A DNA stretch of 64,000 bases from JBBRYB01 sp038238115 (GCA_038238115.1 JBBRYB010000006.1:62001-126000), one strand, 5' to 3'. Numbered from the stretch's first letter, positions 42,326 to 51,692 are shown. The notes: generated by a model not told the origin, from the letters alone. A program made the numbers and translations.

Positions 42326-43775
42326 CCTCCCTGCCAGCACACCCTCCGACATGTATGCCGACGACCCCGCGGACGCATGGCAGACCGCCGAGGATATCCG
42401 CGCCGGTCGGGTCACCGCCGTGGAGGTGGTGACAGGGTCGCTGGAGTGCATCCACCGGCTTCAGCCGGCCCTCAACGCCGTCACCATCGCCTTCGACGAG
42501 CAGGCCCTCGCGGCTGCTCGCGCGGCCGATGAGGCGGTGCGCCGCGGAGGGCCGCTGCCTGCGCTGCTCGGCGCACCCGTCACGGTCAAGGACCACATCT
42601 GGATGACCGGTGCTCCCTCGACGAACGGCTCCCTCGCGCTGCGCGACTTCGTGCCTCCCGAGGACGCCGTACCAGTCGCCCGGCTGCGCGCGGCGGGGGC
42701 GATCATCGTGGGGAAGACGAACAACCCGGAGTTCTGCTACCGCGGGTTCACCGACAACCTCGTCTACGGCCTGACCCGCAACCCCTGGGACACCGAGCGG
42801 ACGCCGGGGGGCTCGAGCGGCGGCGCGGCTGCCTCCGTCGCCGCGGGCGCGACGTCGATCGCGCTCGGTACGGACGGCGGCGGGTCCATCCGCATACCGG
42901 CCTCCTTCTGTGGTGTGGTGGGCCACAAGCCGACTTTCGGCCTGGTGCCGAAGGAGCCTGGCTTCAAGGGGTGGAAGACGTTGTCGGTCGACGGACCGCT
43001 CGCCCGTTCCGTGCGCGACGCCGCGCTGGTGCTTTCGGTGATCGCCGGCCCTGCGGCGGAGGACGACATGAGCTATCCAGGCCCGCCGGGAGCCGACTAT
43101 CTTGCGACGGCGTCGGCTTCGGTGGGTGGTGATCTACGAGGACTGCGGGTCGCGTGGTCGGCCGATCTCGGCATGTTGCCCGTCGACCCCGACGTGCGCG
43201 CTGTCTTTGCTGAGGCGGTGCAGGTGTTTGCGGGCTTGGGCTGCGAGCTGGTCGAAGCGGCGCCGACGACTCCGCACCCGACACAGCTGTGGAACACCAT
43301 CGCGCTCGCCGAAGGCTTCTCGTCGGAAGGGCCGCTCCTGGCCACCGCGCGCAGCCAGATGTCACCCGGGACGGCCCAGATCATCGAAGCAGGACGCGAC
43401 ACCACCGCCGGACAGTATGTCGACGCCCTCCACGACAAGGGCCGCTACACCCGGGCGTGGGCGGAGTTCTTCACCGGCTTCGACCTGCTGCTGACCCCGA
43501 CCATGCAGCTGACCGCATTCGGTGTCGGGCTCGAGACGCCCGTAGCGATCGAAGGGCAACCGGTCGACCCGTTCTTCGACGACTGGTGCACGACCTGCCT
43601 GGCGGCGAATCTCACCGGCATGCCAGCGACGTCGGTGCCTGCCGGCTTCGACACCCAGGGCATGCCGGTTGGCCTGCAGGTGATGGGACCCCGGTGGGCC
43701 GATGCGCTCACCCTGCGCGCCGCCGCCGCGTTCGAGCAGGCCGTGCCGTGGCAGCAGTTCCGGCCGCCCATCTGA
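42315..43775 (+). CDS. amidase (amidase-signature family)
   Basis: A 486-residue Ser-cisSer-Lys amidase. The Lys is in GAPVTVKDHIWM, and the amidase signature follows with GGSSGGAAASVAAG and GTDGGGSIRIPASFCG. It ends like typical AS-family enzymes (PVGLQVMGPRWAD). ATG 42315 lies inside the permease end; ATG 42351 is an alternative. The substrate is unknown: the operon suggests an amide derived from arginine or purine nitrogen. It is the last gene of the three-gene operon. Confidence 0.88.
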   Translation: MSGDLPASTPSDMYADDPADAWQTAEDIRAGRVTAVEVVTGSLECIHRLQPALNAVTIAFDEQALAAARAADEAVRRGGPLPALLGAPVTVKDHIWMTGAPSTNGSLALRDFVPPEDAVPVARLRAAGAIIVGKTNNPEFCYRGFTDNLVYGLTRNPWDTERTPGGSSGGAAASVAAGATSIALGTDGGGSIRIPASFCGVVGHKPTFGLVPKEPGFKGWKTLSVDGPLARSVRDAALVLSVIAGPAAEDDMSYPGPPGADYLATASASVGGDLRGLRVAWSADLGMLPVDPDVRAVFAEAVQVFAGLGCELVEAAPTTPHPTQLWNTIALAEGFSSEGPLLATARSQMSPGTAQIIEAGRDTTAGQYVDALHDKGRYTRAWAEFFTGFDLLLTPTMQLTAFGVGLETPVAIEGQPVDPFFDDWCTTCLAANLTGMPATSVPAGFDTQGMPVGLQVMGPRWADALTLRAAAAFEQAVPWQQFRPPI

Positions 43776-43847
43776 GCGACACGGAGAGATCCGATCCATC
43801 CGAGTACCCAAGGAGGTGTCAAGGCGTCCCGACCCGGCTGTACCGGT

Positions 43848-44375
43848 TCAGGCCTGGTAGGTGCCGACCAGGACGGCGCGACCGAGCGTCTTGAATGCCA
43901 GGTTGAAGGAGACGACGGCGGGGGAGGCGTCTGCCTCGACGCCGAGCGAGTCCTCGCCCACGGCGTGCACGACGAAGTAGTAGCGATGCGGGTGGTCGCC
44001 CCCGGGCGGTGCGGCCCCGGAGAACGCCTTGGCGCCGGTGTCACCGGCGATGTGGAAGGCGCCGTCCGGAAGTGAGTCGTCAGACTCGCCTGCGCCCGTG
44101 TCGAGGCTTGTCACGTCGGGCGGGATGTCGACGACAACCCAGTGCCAGAACCCCGACGGCGTCGGCGCGTCCGGGTCGAAGCAGGTCACGACATAGCTCT
44201 TCGTGCCCTGAGGCGCTCCAGACCAGGACAGCTGTGGCGACGTGTTGCCGTCGTCGGCGACGTGCGTCGACGGCAGCGTGGCGCCGTCGTCGATGTCGGT
44301 GCTGGTGACGGAAAACGAGGCGACCTGCGGAAGCTTGGCGTATGGGTCTTCGGCAATGGTGCGATCTAGGCTCAT
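43848..44375 (-). CDS. YbhB/YbcL (Raf kinase inhibitor-like) protein
   Basis: A 175-residue PEBP-fold protein with GNTSPQLSWSGAPQGTKSY, CFDPDAPTPSGFWHWVV and GDHPHRYYFVVHA, the phosphate-binding blocks of the family. The bacterial function is not settled. ATG 44375 begins the fold (SLDRTIAEDPY); a 12-residue extension to 44411 is less likely. Confidence 0.93.
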   Translation of the reverse strand: MSLDRTIAEDPYAKLPQVASFSVTSTDIDDGATLPSTHVADDGNTSPQLSWSGAPQGTKSYVVTCFDPDAPTPSGFWHWVVVDIPPDVTSLDTGAGESDDSLPDGAFHIAGDTGAKAFSGAAPPGGDHPHRYYFVVHAVGEDSLGVEADASPAVVSFNLAFKTLGRAVLVGTYQA

Positions 44376-44449
44376 GAGCCCATCCTCGCGGGTCGGCCCG
44401 GGATCCGCCACGTGAGACTGGCAGCACCGACGCCTCCAGCGGTCCTACC

Positions 44450-45682
44450 GTGGGGGGCGTGCTCGAGGACCAGGCGACCCCGCTCTACCCCGCCGGTCTT
44501 CGCCTTGCGGGGCGCCGGGTGGTTGTTGTGGGGGGCGGGCGGGTCGCCCAGCGCAGGATCCCGTTCCTGCTCACAACCGGTGCCCGGGTGGAGGTCGTGT
44601 CACCCGTCACCACACCGGCGGTGGAGGGCCACGCTCGCGCCGGTGAGCTCGTCTGGCACCAGCGGCCGTACCGCCACGGTGACCTCGAGGCGGCCTGGTA
44701 CGTCGTCGCCGCGACGGACCAGCCGGCAGTCAACCACGAGGTGTCCCTCGAAGCCGAGGCGGCACGCGTCTTCTGCGTGCGGAGCGACAACGCCAGCCAG
44801 GCCACCGCCTGGACTCCCGCGACCGGAAGGCACGGTCCGCTCACGGTCGCCGTCCTCGGCAGCCGCGACCCGAAGCGCTCCTCGTCGGTGCGCGACGAGA
44901 TCATGGTGAGGCTGCGCAGCGGCGAGATCGCCGCACCCAAGGACCGACATCGGCGGCCGGGTGTCGTGCTCGTCGGGGGTGGCCCGGGTGACCCGGAGCT
45001 GATCACGGTGGCGGGACGCCGGGCGTTGCAGGAGGCCGACGTCGTGGTGGCCGACCGGCTGGCTCCCCGTGAGCTGCTCACCGAGCTCGCCCCTGACGTC
45101 GAGCTCATCGACGCCGCCAAGCTGCCTCGTGGCAGGGCGGCGAGCCAGGACGCCATCAACGCGCTGCTGATCGATCGGGCCAGGGCCGGCAAGAACGTGG
45201 TGCGCTTCAAGGGTGGCGACTCGTTCGTCTTCGGGCGCGGCTTCGAGGAGGCCCTCGCGTGCGCTCGCGCCGGGGTCGAGTGCCGGGTCGTTCCCGGAAT
45301 CACCAGTGCCATCTCGGTGCCCGCACTCGCAGGTGTCCCGGTCACACACCGAGGAGTCGCGCACGAGTTCACGGTGGTGTCCGGACACCTGCCACCGGGG
45401 CACCCCGACTCGCTCGTCGGGTGGGAGGCGCTGGGCCGCCTGCGCGGCACGCTGGTGCTGCTCATGGCGGTGGAGAACCTGGCCGCCATCACCGACATAC
45501 TGCTCGCCGCAGGTCGACCGGCTGCCACCGCTGCAGCTGTGGTGCAGGACGGTTCGTTGGCGTCTCAGCGAAGCCTCGTCACGACGCTGGAACGAGTCGC
45601 CGGCGAGGTCTCGCTCAGAGGGATCAGGCCACCGGCCGTCGTCGTCATCGGGGGGGTCGTCGAGGTCGCCAAGGCCCGGTAG
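44450..45682 (+). CDS. cysG: siroheme synthase: precorrin-2 dehydrogenase plus uroporphyrinogen-III methyltransferase
   Basis: 410 residues. The N-terminal ~150 form the precorrin-2 dehydrogenase/ferrochelatase domain (RRVVVVGGGRVAQRRI). The C-terminal ~250 form the SAM-dependent SUMT domain (GVVLVGGGPGDPELITV, VRFKGGDSFVFGRGFEE, VVPGITSAIS, VTHRGVAHEFTVVSGH). It makes siroheme for sulfite or nitrite reductases. It is shorter than E. coli CysG because the central linker is reduced. The start is GTG 44450, or possibly GTG 44459. Confidence 0.93.
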   Translation: MGGVLEDQATPLYPAGLRLAGRRVVVVGGGRVAQRRIPFLLTTGARVEVVSPVTTPAVEGHARAGELVWHQRPYRHGDLEAAWYVVAATDQPAVNHEVSLEAEAARVFCVRSDNASQATAWTPATGRHGPLTVAVLGSRDPKRSSSVRDEIMVRLRSGEIAAPKDRHRRPGVVLVGGGPGDPELITVAGRRALQEADVVVADRLAPRELLTELAPDVELIDAAKLPRGRAASQDAINALLIDRARAGKNVVRFKGGDSFVFGRGFEEALACARAGVECRVVPGITSAISVPALAGVPVTHRGVAHEFTVVSGHLPPGHPDSLVGWEALGRLRGTLVLLMAVENLAAITDILLAAGRPAATAAAVVQDGSLASQRSLVTTLERVAGEVSLRGIRPPAVVVIGGVVEVAKAR

Positions 45683-45759
45683 CCAAGCCGGCTCGTGGCC
45701 GAAATGGCTGGCGATGGCTGGGCGACGCTGCGGCGCCGTCAGCGAGATAGGTTCGCGGG

Positions 45760-46572
45760 GTGGCACGCCTGATCCCGGTCGCGGACCCGAGCGACCCTCG
45801 GCTGGGGGACTACGTCAGCCTGCGAGATGCACAGCTCCGCCGCCACATCGAGGCCTCGGAGGGCCTGTTTGTGGCGGAGGGGGAAAGGGTGGTGCGCCGG
45901 GCGGTGGCCTCCGGTTATCCGGTCAGGTCATTCCTGATGACGAAGCGTTGGCTCGCGGGCCTGGAGGCTGAGCTCGTGTCGGCGGGGGAGGTGCCCTGCT
46001 TCGTGGTCACCGAGGAGGTCGCGGAGGCTGTCACCGGCTTCCACGTACACCGCGGCGCGCTGGCCTCACTCGAGCGCATCCCCCTTCCCAGCATCGAGGA
46101 GGTCATCACCGGCGCCAGGCGGATCGTGGTCCTCGAGGACATCGTCGACCACACCAACGTCGGTGCGATCTTCCGGTGCGCAGCGGCCCTCGGCATCGAC
46201 GCCGTACTGGTCTCGCCTCGCTGCGCCGACCCGCTGTATCGACGTTCGATCAAAGTTTCGATGGGGGCGGTGTTCTCGCTACCCTGGACCCGGATGAGTC
46301 AGTGGTATGACGCCGTGCCCCAGCTGTCCGAGGCAGGTTTCACGACCGTCGCCCTGACGCCCAGTCCGGAGGCATATGACCTTGATCACCTGGCCGACGC
46401 GGCTCGAAACGGCGGCGTGTGCATGATCTTGGGCTCGGAGGGAACCGGACTCACACGTCGCTGGCTGGCCAGCGCCGACTTCCGTGTTCGGATTGACATG
46501 GCGAACGACATCGACTCACTCAACGTCGCGGCGGCTGCGGCCATCGCCTTCTACGCCACTCAGCGCCGTTAG
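45760..46572 (+). CDS. TrmH/SpoU-family RNA 2'-O-methyltransferase
   Basis: A 270-residue SPOUT methyltransferase. It has an N-terminal RNA-binding L30-like domain (SEGLFVAEGERVVRRAV) and a knotted C-terminal SAM domain with VLEDIVDHTNVGAIFRCAAALG, LVSPRCADPLYRRSIKVSMGAVF, MILGSEGTGLT and IDMANDIDSLNVAAAAAIAFY. It probably methylates rRNA or tRNA; the exact target is unclear. It starts with GTG. Confidence 0.93.
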   Translation: MARLIPVADPSDPRLGDYVSLRDAQLRRHIEASEGLFVAEGERVVRRAVASGYPVRSFLMTKRWLAGLEAELVSAGEVPCFVVTEEVAEAVTGFHVHRGALASLERIPLPSIEEVITGARRIVVLEDIVDHTNVGAIFRCAAALGIDAVLVSPRCADPLYRRSIKVSMGAVFSLPWTRMSQWYDAVPQLSEAGFTTVALTPSPEAYDLDHLADAARNGGVCMILGSEGTGLTRRWLASADFRVRIDMANDIDSLNVAAAAAIAFYATQRR

Positions 46573-46600
46573 CCCGATGACACCGCGAAGGGACGACCAC

Positions 46601-48070
46601 GTGTCACCCCCACCCAAGCCCCTTGCTGCAGACCCGGTACGTGGACTGCGCGAGACGCTGGCGACCCTTCGTACCGCTCCGAACGCGTGCCGCTCCCTGC
46701 AGGACGTGTGTGACGCCCTCAGCGGTCTGCTCGGCTGCCAGCTCGTCGTACTCAACCTCGTCTCGGCGGACGGCATGCGGATCGTGGCAACATCAGGTCC
46801 AGGCGCCGGACACCCCAGACTCGGACGGCTGTCACAGGTCGACGACTGGCACCGGATGCTCGAGGCGTCCTTGCGGACAGGAGAGCTGCGCCTATGCCGT
46901 GACCCGCGCCCCTTCCTGGCCGAGAACCCACCTGACGACGACGAGAGCCAGGGCCTCCCACCGGTCGCCGACCAGCACTGGGGACCGCTCAGCGTCCTGA
47001 TCGCCCCGATGTGGTCGTTCGAGGGTGATCTGGTGGGAGCGCTGACGCTGGAGGGAGCGGCCGGCCAGCTGCTGCCCGACGAGCTCATGCTGACCGTCCT
47101 TGAGATGTTCACCGCTCAGGTCGGTGCGGTCATCTGTCAGCAGCGGCTGGCCGAGCTTGCTGCCGCTGACCACCAGGCACTCACCCTGAGCGAGGAGCGC
47201 TACCGGCTCGCGTTCGACAACGCCCCGATCGGGATCGCCGAGTTCACCACCGGCCCTCAGGGCTTGCTGGTCGGCCGCATCAACCGGGCAGCGGCGCGCC
47301 TGTTCGGGGTCGACGCGCTCGAGGCGCGCGACCGTCGCGTCGACGAGGTCTTCGGTGTCGCTGAGGGCGAGCCACTCGGCCGGTTGATGGGGAGCATGCT
47401 CGGCGAGGGCCATCGCTCGCTGCGCGTCGAGCTGCCGTTTCTGCGCAGCGACGGCTCCCAGTTCTGGGGGCTGATGAAGGCGGCCATGCTGCCCACCGCG
47501 GCCGGCAGGGGCGGCATCGTCTGTCAAGTGCTCGACATCACAGAGTCCCGCACGGACGCGATGGCCTTGGCCGAGCGGGCTCAGCACGACCCGCTCACAG
47601 GACTGGCCAACCGATTCGTCGTCCTCAACCGGCTCGACGACGTCGTCCATCGGGCGGGGGAGGAAGGCACGACCGGCGCGCTGCTGTTCTGCGACCTCGA
47701 CAACTTCAAGATCGTCAACGACGAGCAGGGCCACCTCGCCGGCGACCAGGTGCTCGCTGAGCTCGCGCACAGGATCGGATCGGTGGTCCGCGCGGACGAC
47801 ACGGCCAGCCGGTTCGGCGGGGACGAGTTCGTCATTGTCGCCTATCCGGCCAGCCTGACCGCGGCCACGAGGCTCGGCGACCGGGTGGCCGAGGCGCTGG
47901 CGGAGCCCATGGTGTTGAACGAGTCCGTCCTGCAGGTGACGGTCAGCATCGGAATCGCGGTCATCACTGGTGCCGTCGAGCCCGCCGAGGTGCTGCGTCG
48001 AGCCGACGCGGCCATGTATGAGGTCCGCTCACGTCAGCTCCGCCCCACCTTCGTCGTCGACACCGCCTAA
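46601..48070 (+). CDS. GAF-PAS-GGDEF diguanylate cyclase
   Basis: A 489-residue cytoplasmic c-di-GMP synthase. GAF-like domain about residues 30-190, PAS domain about 205-320 (ERYRLAFDNAPIGIAEF), GGDEF domain about 330-485 (AQHDPLTGLANR, FCDLDNFKIVNDEQGHLAGD). The active site GGDEF is intact. An inhibitory RxxD (RADD) lies exactly five residues before it, so product inhibition is likely. GTG 46601 with GAAGGGA seven bases upstream is preferred over ATG 46577. No EAL domain or partner is adjacent. Confidence 0.92.
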   Translation: MSPPPKPLAADPVRGLRETLATLRTAPNACRSLQDVCDALSGLLGCQLVVLNLVSADGMRIVATSGPGAGHPRLGRLSQVDDWHRMLEASLRTGELRLCRDPRPFLAENPPDDDESQGLPPVADQHWGPLSVLIAPMWSFEGDLVGALTLEGAAGQLLPDELMLTVLEMFTAQVGAVICQQRLAELAAADHQALTLSEERYRLAFDNAPIGIAEFTTGPQGLLVGRINRAAARLFGVDALEARDRRVDEVFGVAEGEPLGRLMGSMLGEGHRSLRVELPFLRSDGSQFWGLMKAAMLPTAAGRGGIVCQVLDITESRTDAMALAERAQHDPLTGLANRFVVLNRLDDVVHRAGEEGTTGALLFCDLDNFKIVNDEQGHLAGDQVLAELAHRIGSVVRADDTASRFGGDEFVIVAYPASLTAATRLGDRVAEALAEPMVLNESVLQVTVSIGIAVITGAVEPAEVLRRADAAMYEVRSRQLRPTFVVDTA

Positions 48071-48678
48071 CCCGGCGCCTCACCTCCAGGCGGAGCGTCA
48101 GTCGGGAGCAGGTGGGCGGGCTCGATGGGCCAGGCGGCAGGGAACTGGGGCGCCATCCGCTCGGCCTCCTGGTAGAGCTTCTTGCGGTCTCGGGTCGCCA
48201 GCCGGTCCGCGAAGACGGTGCCCGCGAGGTGGTCGCTCTCGTGCTGGAGGCAGCGCGCCAGCAGACCCATGCCGGTGTGGCTGACGCTTGCCCCGTGCTG
48301 GTCCACCCCCTCGACCCGGGCGAAGTCGGGGCGTGGGCAGGAGACGAACGCCCCCGGCAGCGACAGGCAGCCCTCCTCGGCGTCCGCGAGCACCCGGTCG
48401 CGGCCTTCGGGAACCGTCAGGACCGGGTTGCACACGACTCCGCAGTGGCGCACGCCGTCGTCGTCGGGGCAGTCGAAAACGAAGACGCTGATCGACTCGC
48501 CGACCTGGTTGGCCGCGAGGCCGACTCCGTCCGCGGCGTACATGGTCGCGACCATGTCGGCGACCAATGCCTTCAGCATGTCGTCGAAGGAGGTGACCGC
48601 AGCGCATGGAGCATGCATCACCGGCGCGCCCCAACGGGTCATGGGCCGGACTGAGCCGCCACCAGGGAGATCGCTCAC
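48067..48678 (-). CDS. def: peptide deformylase
   Basis: A 203-residue metalloenzyme that removes formyl from nascent proteins. All three motifs are present: GVGLAANQVG, EEGCLSLPG (metal Cys) and QHESDHLAG (the HExxH metal site). The C-terminal extension ends Pro/Gly-rich. It overlaps the convergent cyclase gene's stop by four bases. Confidence 0.95.
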   Translation of the reverse strand: MSDLPGGGSVRPMTRWGAPVMHAPCAAVTSFDDMLKALVADMVATMYAADGVGLAANQVGESISVFVFDCPDDDGVRHCGVVCNPVLTVPEGRDRVLADAEEGCLSLPGAFVSCPRPDFARVEGVDQHGASVSHTGMGLLARCLQHESDHLAGTVFADRLATRDRKKLYQEAERMAPQFPAAWPIEPAHLLPTDAPPGGEAPG

Positions 48679-48763
48679 GCGGCCGACCGTATCGCAAACC
48701 CGCGAGGCGGCACCTGGGCCGAGGCATCGGTAGCCCCGACCGGTCGGCGGAGCCGTGGAGGCC

Positions 48764-49573
48764 TCAGTCGAACTGCCAGGACCGCTTCGACAGCCCGTAC
48801 CAGAATCCGTCGATCACGGCCGTGCTGCGGGTCAGGTCGTCGAAGCTCGCACCAAGGCTTACGAAGAGCGGCGCGAAGTGCTCAGTGCGCGGATGGGCGA
48901 GCTGGGCGGCGGGGGCCCGATGCAGGAAGTCAATGAGACCGTCAAGGTCGCGGTGCTCGACCGCCCGCTCCGCCCAGTCGTCGAACTCGCTCGACCAGCT
49001 AGCCGCAGGTACGTCGCTCGGGCGGTGCAAGTCGATCAGGCCCAGGTTGTGCGTCGTGAAGCCACTGCCGAGAATCAGGACGCCTTCGTCACGCAGCGGT
49101 CTCAGCGCGCGTCCGATCTCGAAGAGCGCCATCGGGTCGAGCGTCGGCATGGAGATCTGGAGCGTGGGGATGTCGGCGTCCGGAAACATCTCGACGAGCG
49201 GCACGTAGGCACCGTGGTCGAGTCCACGGTTGGGCGCGTCGTGCACCGAGTGGCGGGCCGAGCCGAGCAGCTTGCGCACGGACGCGGCTAGCTCAGGGGC
49301 ACCAGGGGCGGTGTAGGTCACCCGGTAGTAGCGCTCGGGAAATCCCCAGAAGTCATACGTCAACGGCATTGTGGTCACAGCGCCGAGCGTGAGCGGCGCC
49401 TCCTCCCAGTGCGCGGAGATGACGAGAATGGCCTTCGGGCGTGGCAGCCGGTCCGACCACCCTGCCAGCTGCCCGGTCCAGAGCCGGTCGTCGGCCAGGG
49501 GAGGGGCGCCGTGGCTCAGGTAGACCACCGGCATGGGCGAGTCGAGGCCCGCCGAGGCGGTGTCAGTCGTCAT
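48764..49573 (-). CDS. 4,5-DOPA extradiol dioxygenase-like protein (LigB family)
   Basis: A 269-residue class III extradiol dioxygenase of the YgiD/DODA type. It has PVVYLSHGAPPLADD (metal His) at the start, VISAHWEEAPLTLG, DHGAYVPLVEMFPDADIP and GSGFTTHNLG. It probably cleaves a catechol such as L-DOPA. It is divergent from the aldo/keto reductase, with a possible operator between them. Confidence 0.92.
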   Translation of the reverse strand: MTTDTASAGLDSPMPVVYLSHGAPPLADDRLWTGQLAGWSDRLPRPKAILVISAHWEEAPLTLGAVTTMPLTYDFWGFPERYYRVTYTAPGAPELAASVRKLLGSARHSVHDAPNRGLDHGAYVPLVEMFPDADIPTLQISMPTLDPMALFEIGRALRPLRDEGVLILGSGFTTHNLGLIDLHRPSDVPAASWSSEFDDWAERAVEHRDLDGLIDFLHRAPAAQLAHPRTEHFAPLFVSLGASFDDLTRSTAVIDGFWYGLSKRSWQFD

Positions 49574-49589
49574 ACCGCATCCTCGGTAG

Positions 49590-49607
49590 TAGTTGATGAC
49601 TTAACTA
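49590..49607. promoter_or_regulatory. inverted repeat in the dioxygenase/AKR intergenic region
   Basis: TAGTTGA-TGAC-TTAACTA: six of seven arm positions complementary, 17 bases upstream of the dioxygenase start. It is AT-rich within a GC-rich region, which suggests a regulator (MarR-like) binding site or promoter. No such regulator is next to it. Confidence 0.45.
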
Positions 49608-49651
49608 TACCGGCCGCGCTACCGTTGCGGCACGCTGCTACGTTGGCGGGC

Positions 49652-50485
49652 ATGCCCACGATCCCTCCCGTGACCCTCAACAACGGTGTCGAGATTCCTC
49701 AGATCGGCTTCGGTGTCTTCCGCGTCCCCGACTCCGAGACCCAGCCGGCTGTCGCGTCCGCGCTGGAGGCCGGTTACCGCCACCTCGACACCGCGACGAT
49801 CTACGACAATGAGTCGGCTGTTGGCAAGGCCGTCGCCGAGTCCGGGATCGACCGGCGGGACCTGTTCATCACGACGAAGTGCTGGAACTCCGACCAGGGT
49901 CTTGACGCGGCGCGAGCAGCGTTCGACGCCAGCACCGAGCGGCTCGGACTGGACTACCTCGACCTCTACCTCATCCACTGGCCCGCACCTGCCAACGACC
50001 TCTTCGTCGACACCTGGAAAACATTCGAGGCGTTGTACGCCGACGAGCGCGTCCGGGCGATCGGTGTCTCGAACTTCGAGCCCGCCCAGCTGCAACGGCT
50101 GCTCGACGAGACGCAGATCGTGCCGGCCGTCAACCAGATCGAGCTCCACCCCTGGCTGCAGCAGCAGGAGCTGCGCGCGTTCCACGCAGAGCACGGCATC
50201 GTCACCGAGGCCTGGAGCCCCCTGGCCGCCGGCGGCGACTACCTCGACGACCCCGCCATCGGCGCCATCGCCGCGAAGCACGCGGTGTCCCCGGCACGGG
50301 TGATGCTGCGGTGGCATCTCGACCTCGGCAACGTCGTCATCCCGAAGTCGGTCAACCCCACCAGGATGGCCGCCAACCTCGACCTGTTCCTCTTCCGGCT
50401 CGACGACGACGACCACGCCCAGATCTCGGCTCTCGACTCGGGCCAGCGGACCGGGCCCGACCCCGACAGCTTCAACGACGCCTGA
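49652..50485 (+). CDS. aldo/keto reductase
   Basis: A 277-residue NADPH-dependent AKR5-type reductase of the 2,5-diketo-D-gluconate reductase kind: GFGVFRVPDSETQ, GYRHLDTATIYDNES (catalytic Asp/Tyr), TTKCWNSDQG (Lys), LDLYLIHWPAP (His) and VIPKSVNPTRM (cofactor). ATG 49652 begins the fold; an extension to 49409 would cross the divergent gene. The physiological substrate is unknown. Confidence 0.94.
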   Translation: MPTIPPVTLNNGVEIPQIGFGVFRVPDSETQPAVASALEAGYRHLDTATIYDNESAVGKAVAESGIDRRDLFITTKCWNSDQGLDAARAAFDASTERLGLDYLDLYLIHWPAPANDLFVDTWKTFEALYADERVRAIGVSNFEPAQLQRLLDETQIVPAVNQIELHPWLQQQELRAFHAEHGIVTEAWSPLAAGGDYLDDPAIGAIAAKHAVSPARVMLRWHLDLGNVVIPKSVNPTRMAANLDLFLFRLDDDDHAQISALDSGQRTGPDPDSFNDA

Positions 50486-50496
50486 ACCCGACCTCG

Positions 50497-51651
50497 TCAG
50501 GTCAGCTGGTGGTACAGCGCGACCGTCTCGGCCGCGATCGCGCCCCAGTCGAACGTCGAGACGGCGCGCTCGCGTCCCGCCCGGCCCATTGCCCCGGCTG
50601 TCGAAGGGTCGCGCGCGAGCGAGTTGACCCGCTCGGCGAGCTCGGATTCGAACCGCGCGCCGTCGTCGGCGGTGTAGGGCACGAGCAGGCCGGTCTCCCC
50701 GTCGACGACCACCTCGGGAATCCCGCCGACCGCGCTCGCCACGACGGCGGTCTGGCACGCCATCGCCTCCAGGTTGACGATGCCTAGTGGCTCGTAGACG
50801 GAGGGGCAGAGGAAGGCCAGCGCGTGGGACAGCACCTGTCGCACGCTCTCCCGCGGCAGCATCTCGCTGACCACTATCACGCCGTCGCGCCCGGCCTGGA
50901 GCGTGGCGATGAGGTCGTCGGTCTCCGCCTTGAGCTCGGCGGTGTCAGCGGCGCCGGCGAGCAGCACGACCTGCACGTCCGAGTCGAAGGACCGGGCCGC
51001 CCTGAGCAGGTGCGGGACGCCCTTCTGTCGGGTGATCCGGCCGACGAACGTGACATAGGGGCGGGTCGGGTCGATGCCGAGCTCGTCGAGTACGTCGCTC
51101 GAGTTGTCGAAGTGGTAGAAGTCCGCGTCGATGCCGTTGTAGATGACGTGCACGTGGTCGTCGGGGATCTCGGGGTAGGACGCGAGGATGTCGTGCGCCA
51201 TCCCGTGGCTTACGGCGATGACTGCGTCGGCGGCGAGGTATGCAGTTCGCTCAACCCACGACGACAGGCGGTAGCCGCCACCGAGCTGCTCGGCCTTCCA
51301 GGGGCGTAGCGGCTCCAGGGAGTGGGCGGTGGCGACGTGGGGGATGTCGTAGAGCAGCTTGCTCAGGTGTCCGGCCAGGTTGGCGTACCAAGTGTGCGAG
51401 TGCGCCAGGTCCGCCGTGCCGCACGCGGATGCCATGGCCACGTCGGTGGACACGATGTGCAACGCCGGGTTCGCCGCGGGGAACCTGCCGTCCTGCTCGG
51501 CGAAGGCGATGGCGCCCGGCCGCTCCGCGCCCATGCACAGCACGTCGAGGTCGACAAGGGTGCGCAGATGCCTGGCGAGGAAATCCACGTGGACGCCTGC
51601 GCCGCCGTACACCTCCGGCGGATACTCGCGAGTGAGCAGGGCGACGCGCAT
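50497..51651 (-). CDS. glgA: glycogen synthase (actinobacterial GT4 type)
   Basis: A 384-residue glycosyltransferase using ADP-glucose (alpha-1,4-glucan or maltose-1-phosphate synthesis). It starts MRVALLTREYPPEVYGGAGVHV, with the donor-binding FVGRITRQKG and the C-terminal CPSVYEPLGIVNLEAMAC typical of GT4 enzymes. It is the Rv1212c-like form found divergent from glgC in actinobacteria. Here glgC is about 11.4 kb away, separated by the island. ATG 51651 is chosen; GTG 51660 adds three residues. Confidence 0.94.
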   Translation of the reverse strand: MRVALLTREYPPEVYGGAGVHVDFLARHLRTLVDLDVLCMGAERPGAIAFAEQDGRFPAANPALHIVSTDVAMASACGTADLAHSHTWYANLAGHLSKLLYDIPHVATAHSLEPLRPWKAEQLGGGYRLSSWVERTAYLAADAVIAVSHGMAHDILASYPEIPDDHVHVIYNGIDADFYHFDNSSDVLDELGIDPTRPYVTFVGRITRQKGVPHLLRAARSFDSDVQVVLLAGAADTAELKAETDDLIATLQAGRDGVIVVSEMLPRESVRQVLSHALAFLCPSVYEPLGIVNLEAMACQTAVVASAVGGIPEVVVDGETGLLVPYTADDGARFESELAERVNSLARDPSTAGAMGRAGRERAVSTFDWGAIAAETVALYHQLT

Positions 51652-51692
51652 GGCAAGCACTGTAGTGGCCGCCCCCGACCCCGGCCGGACCT

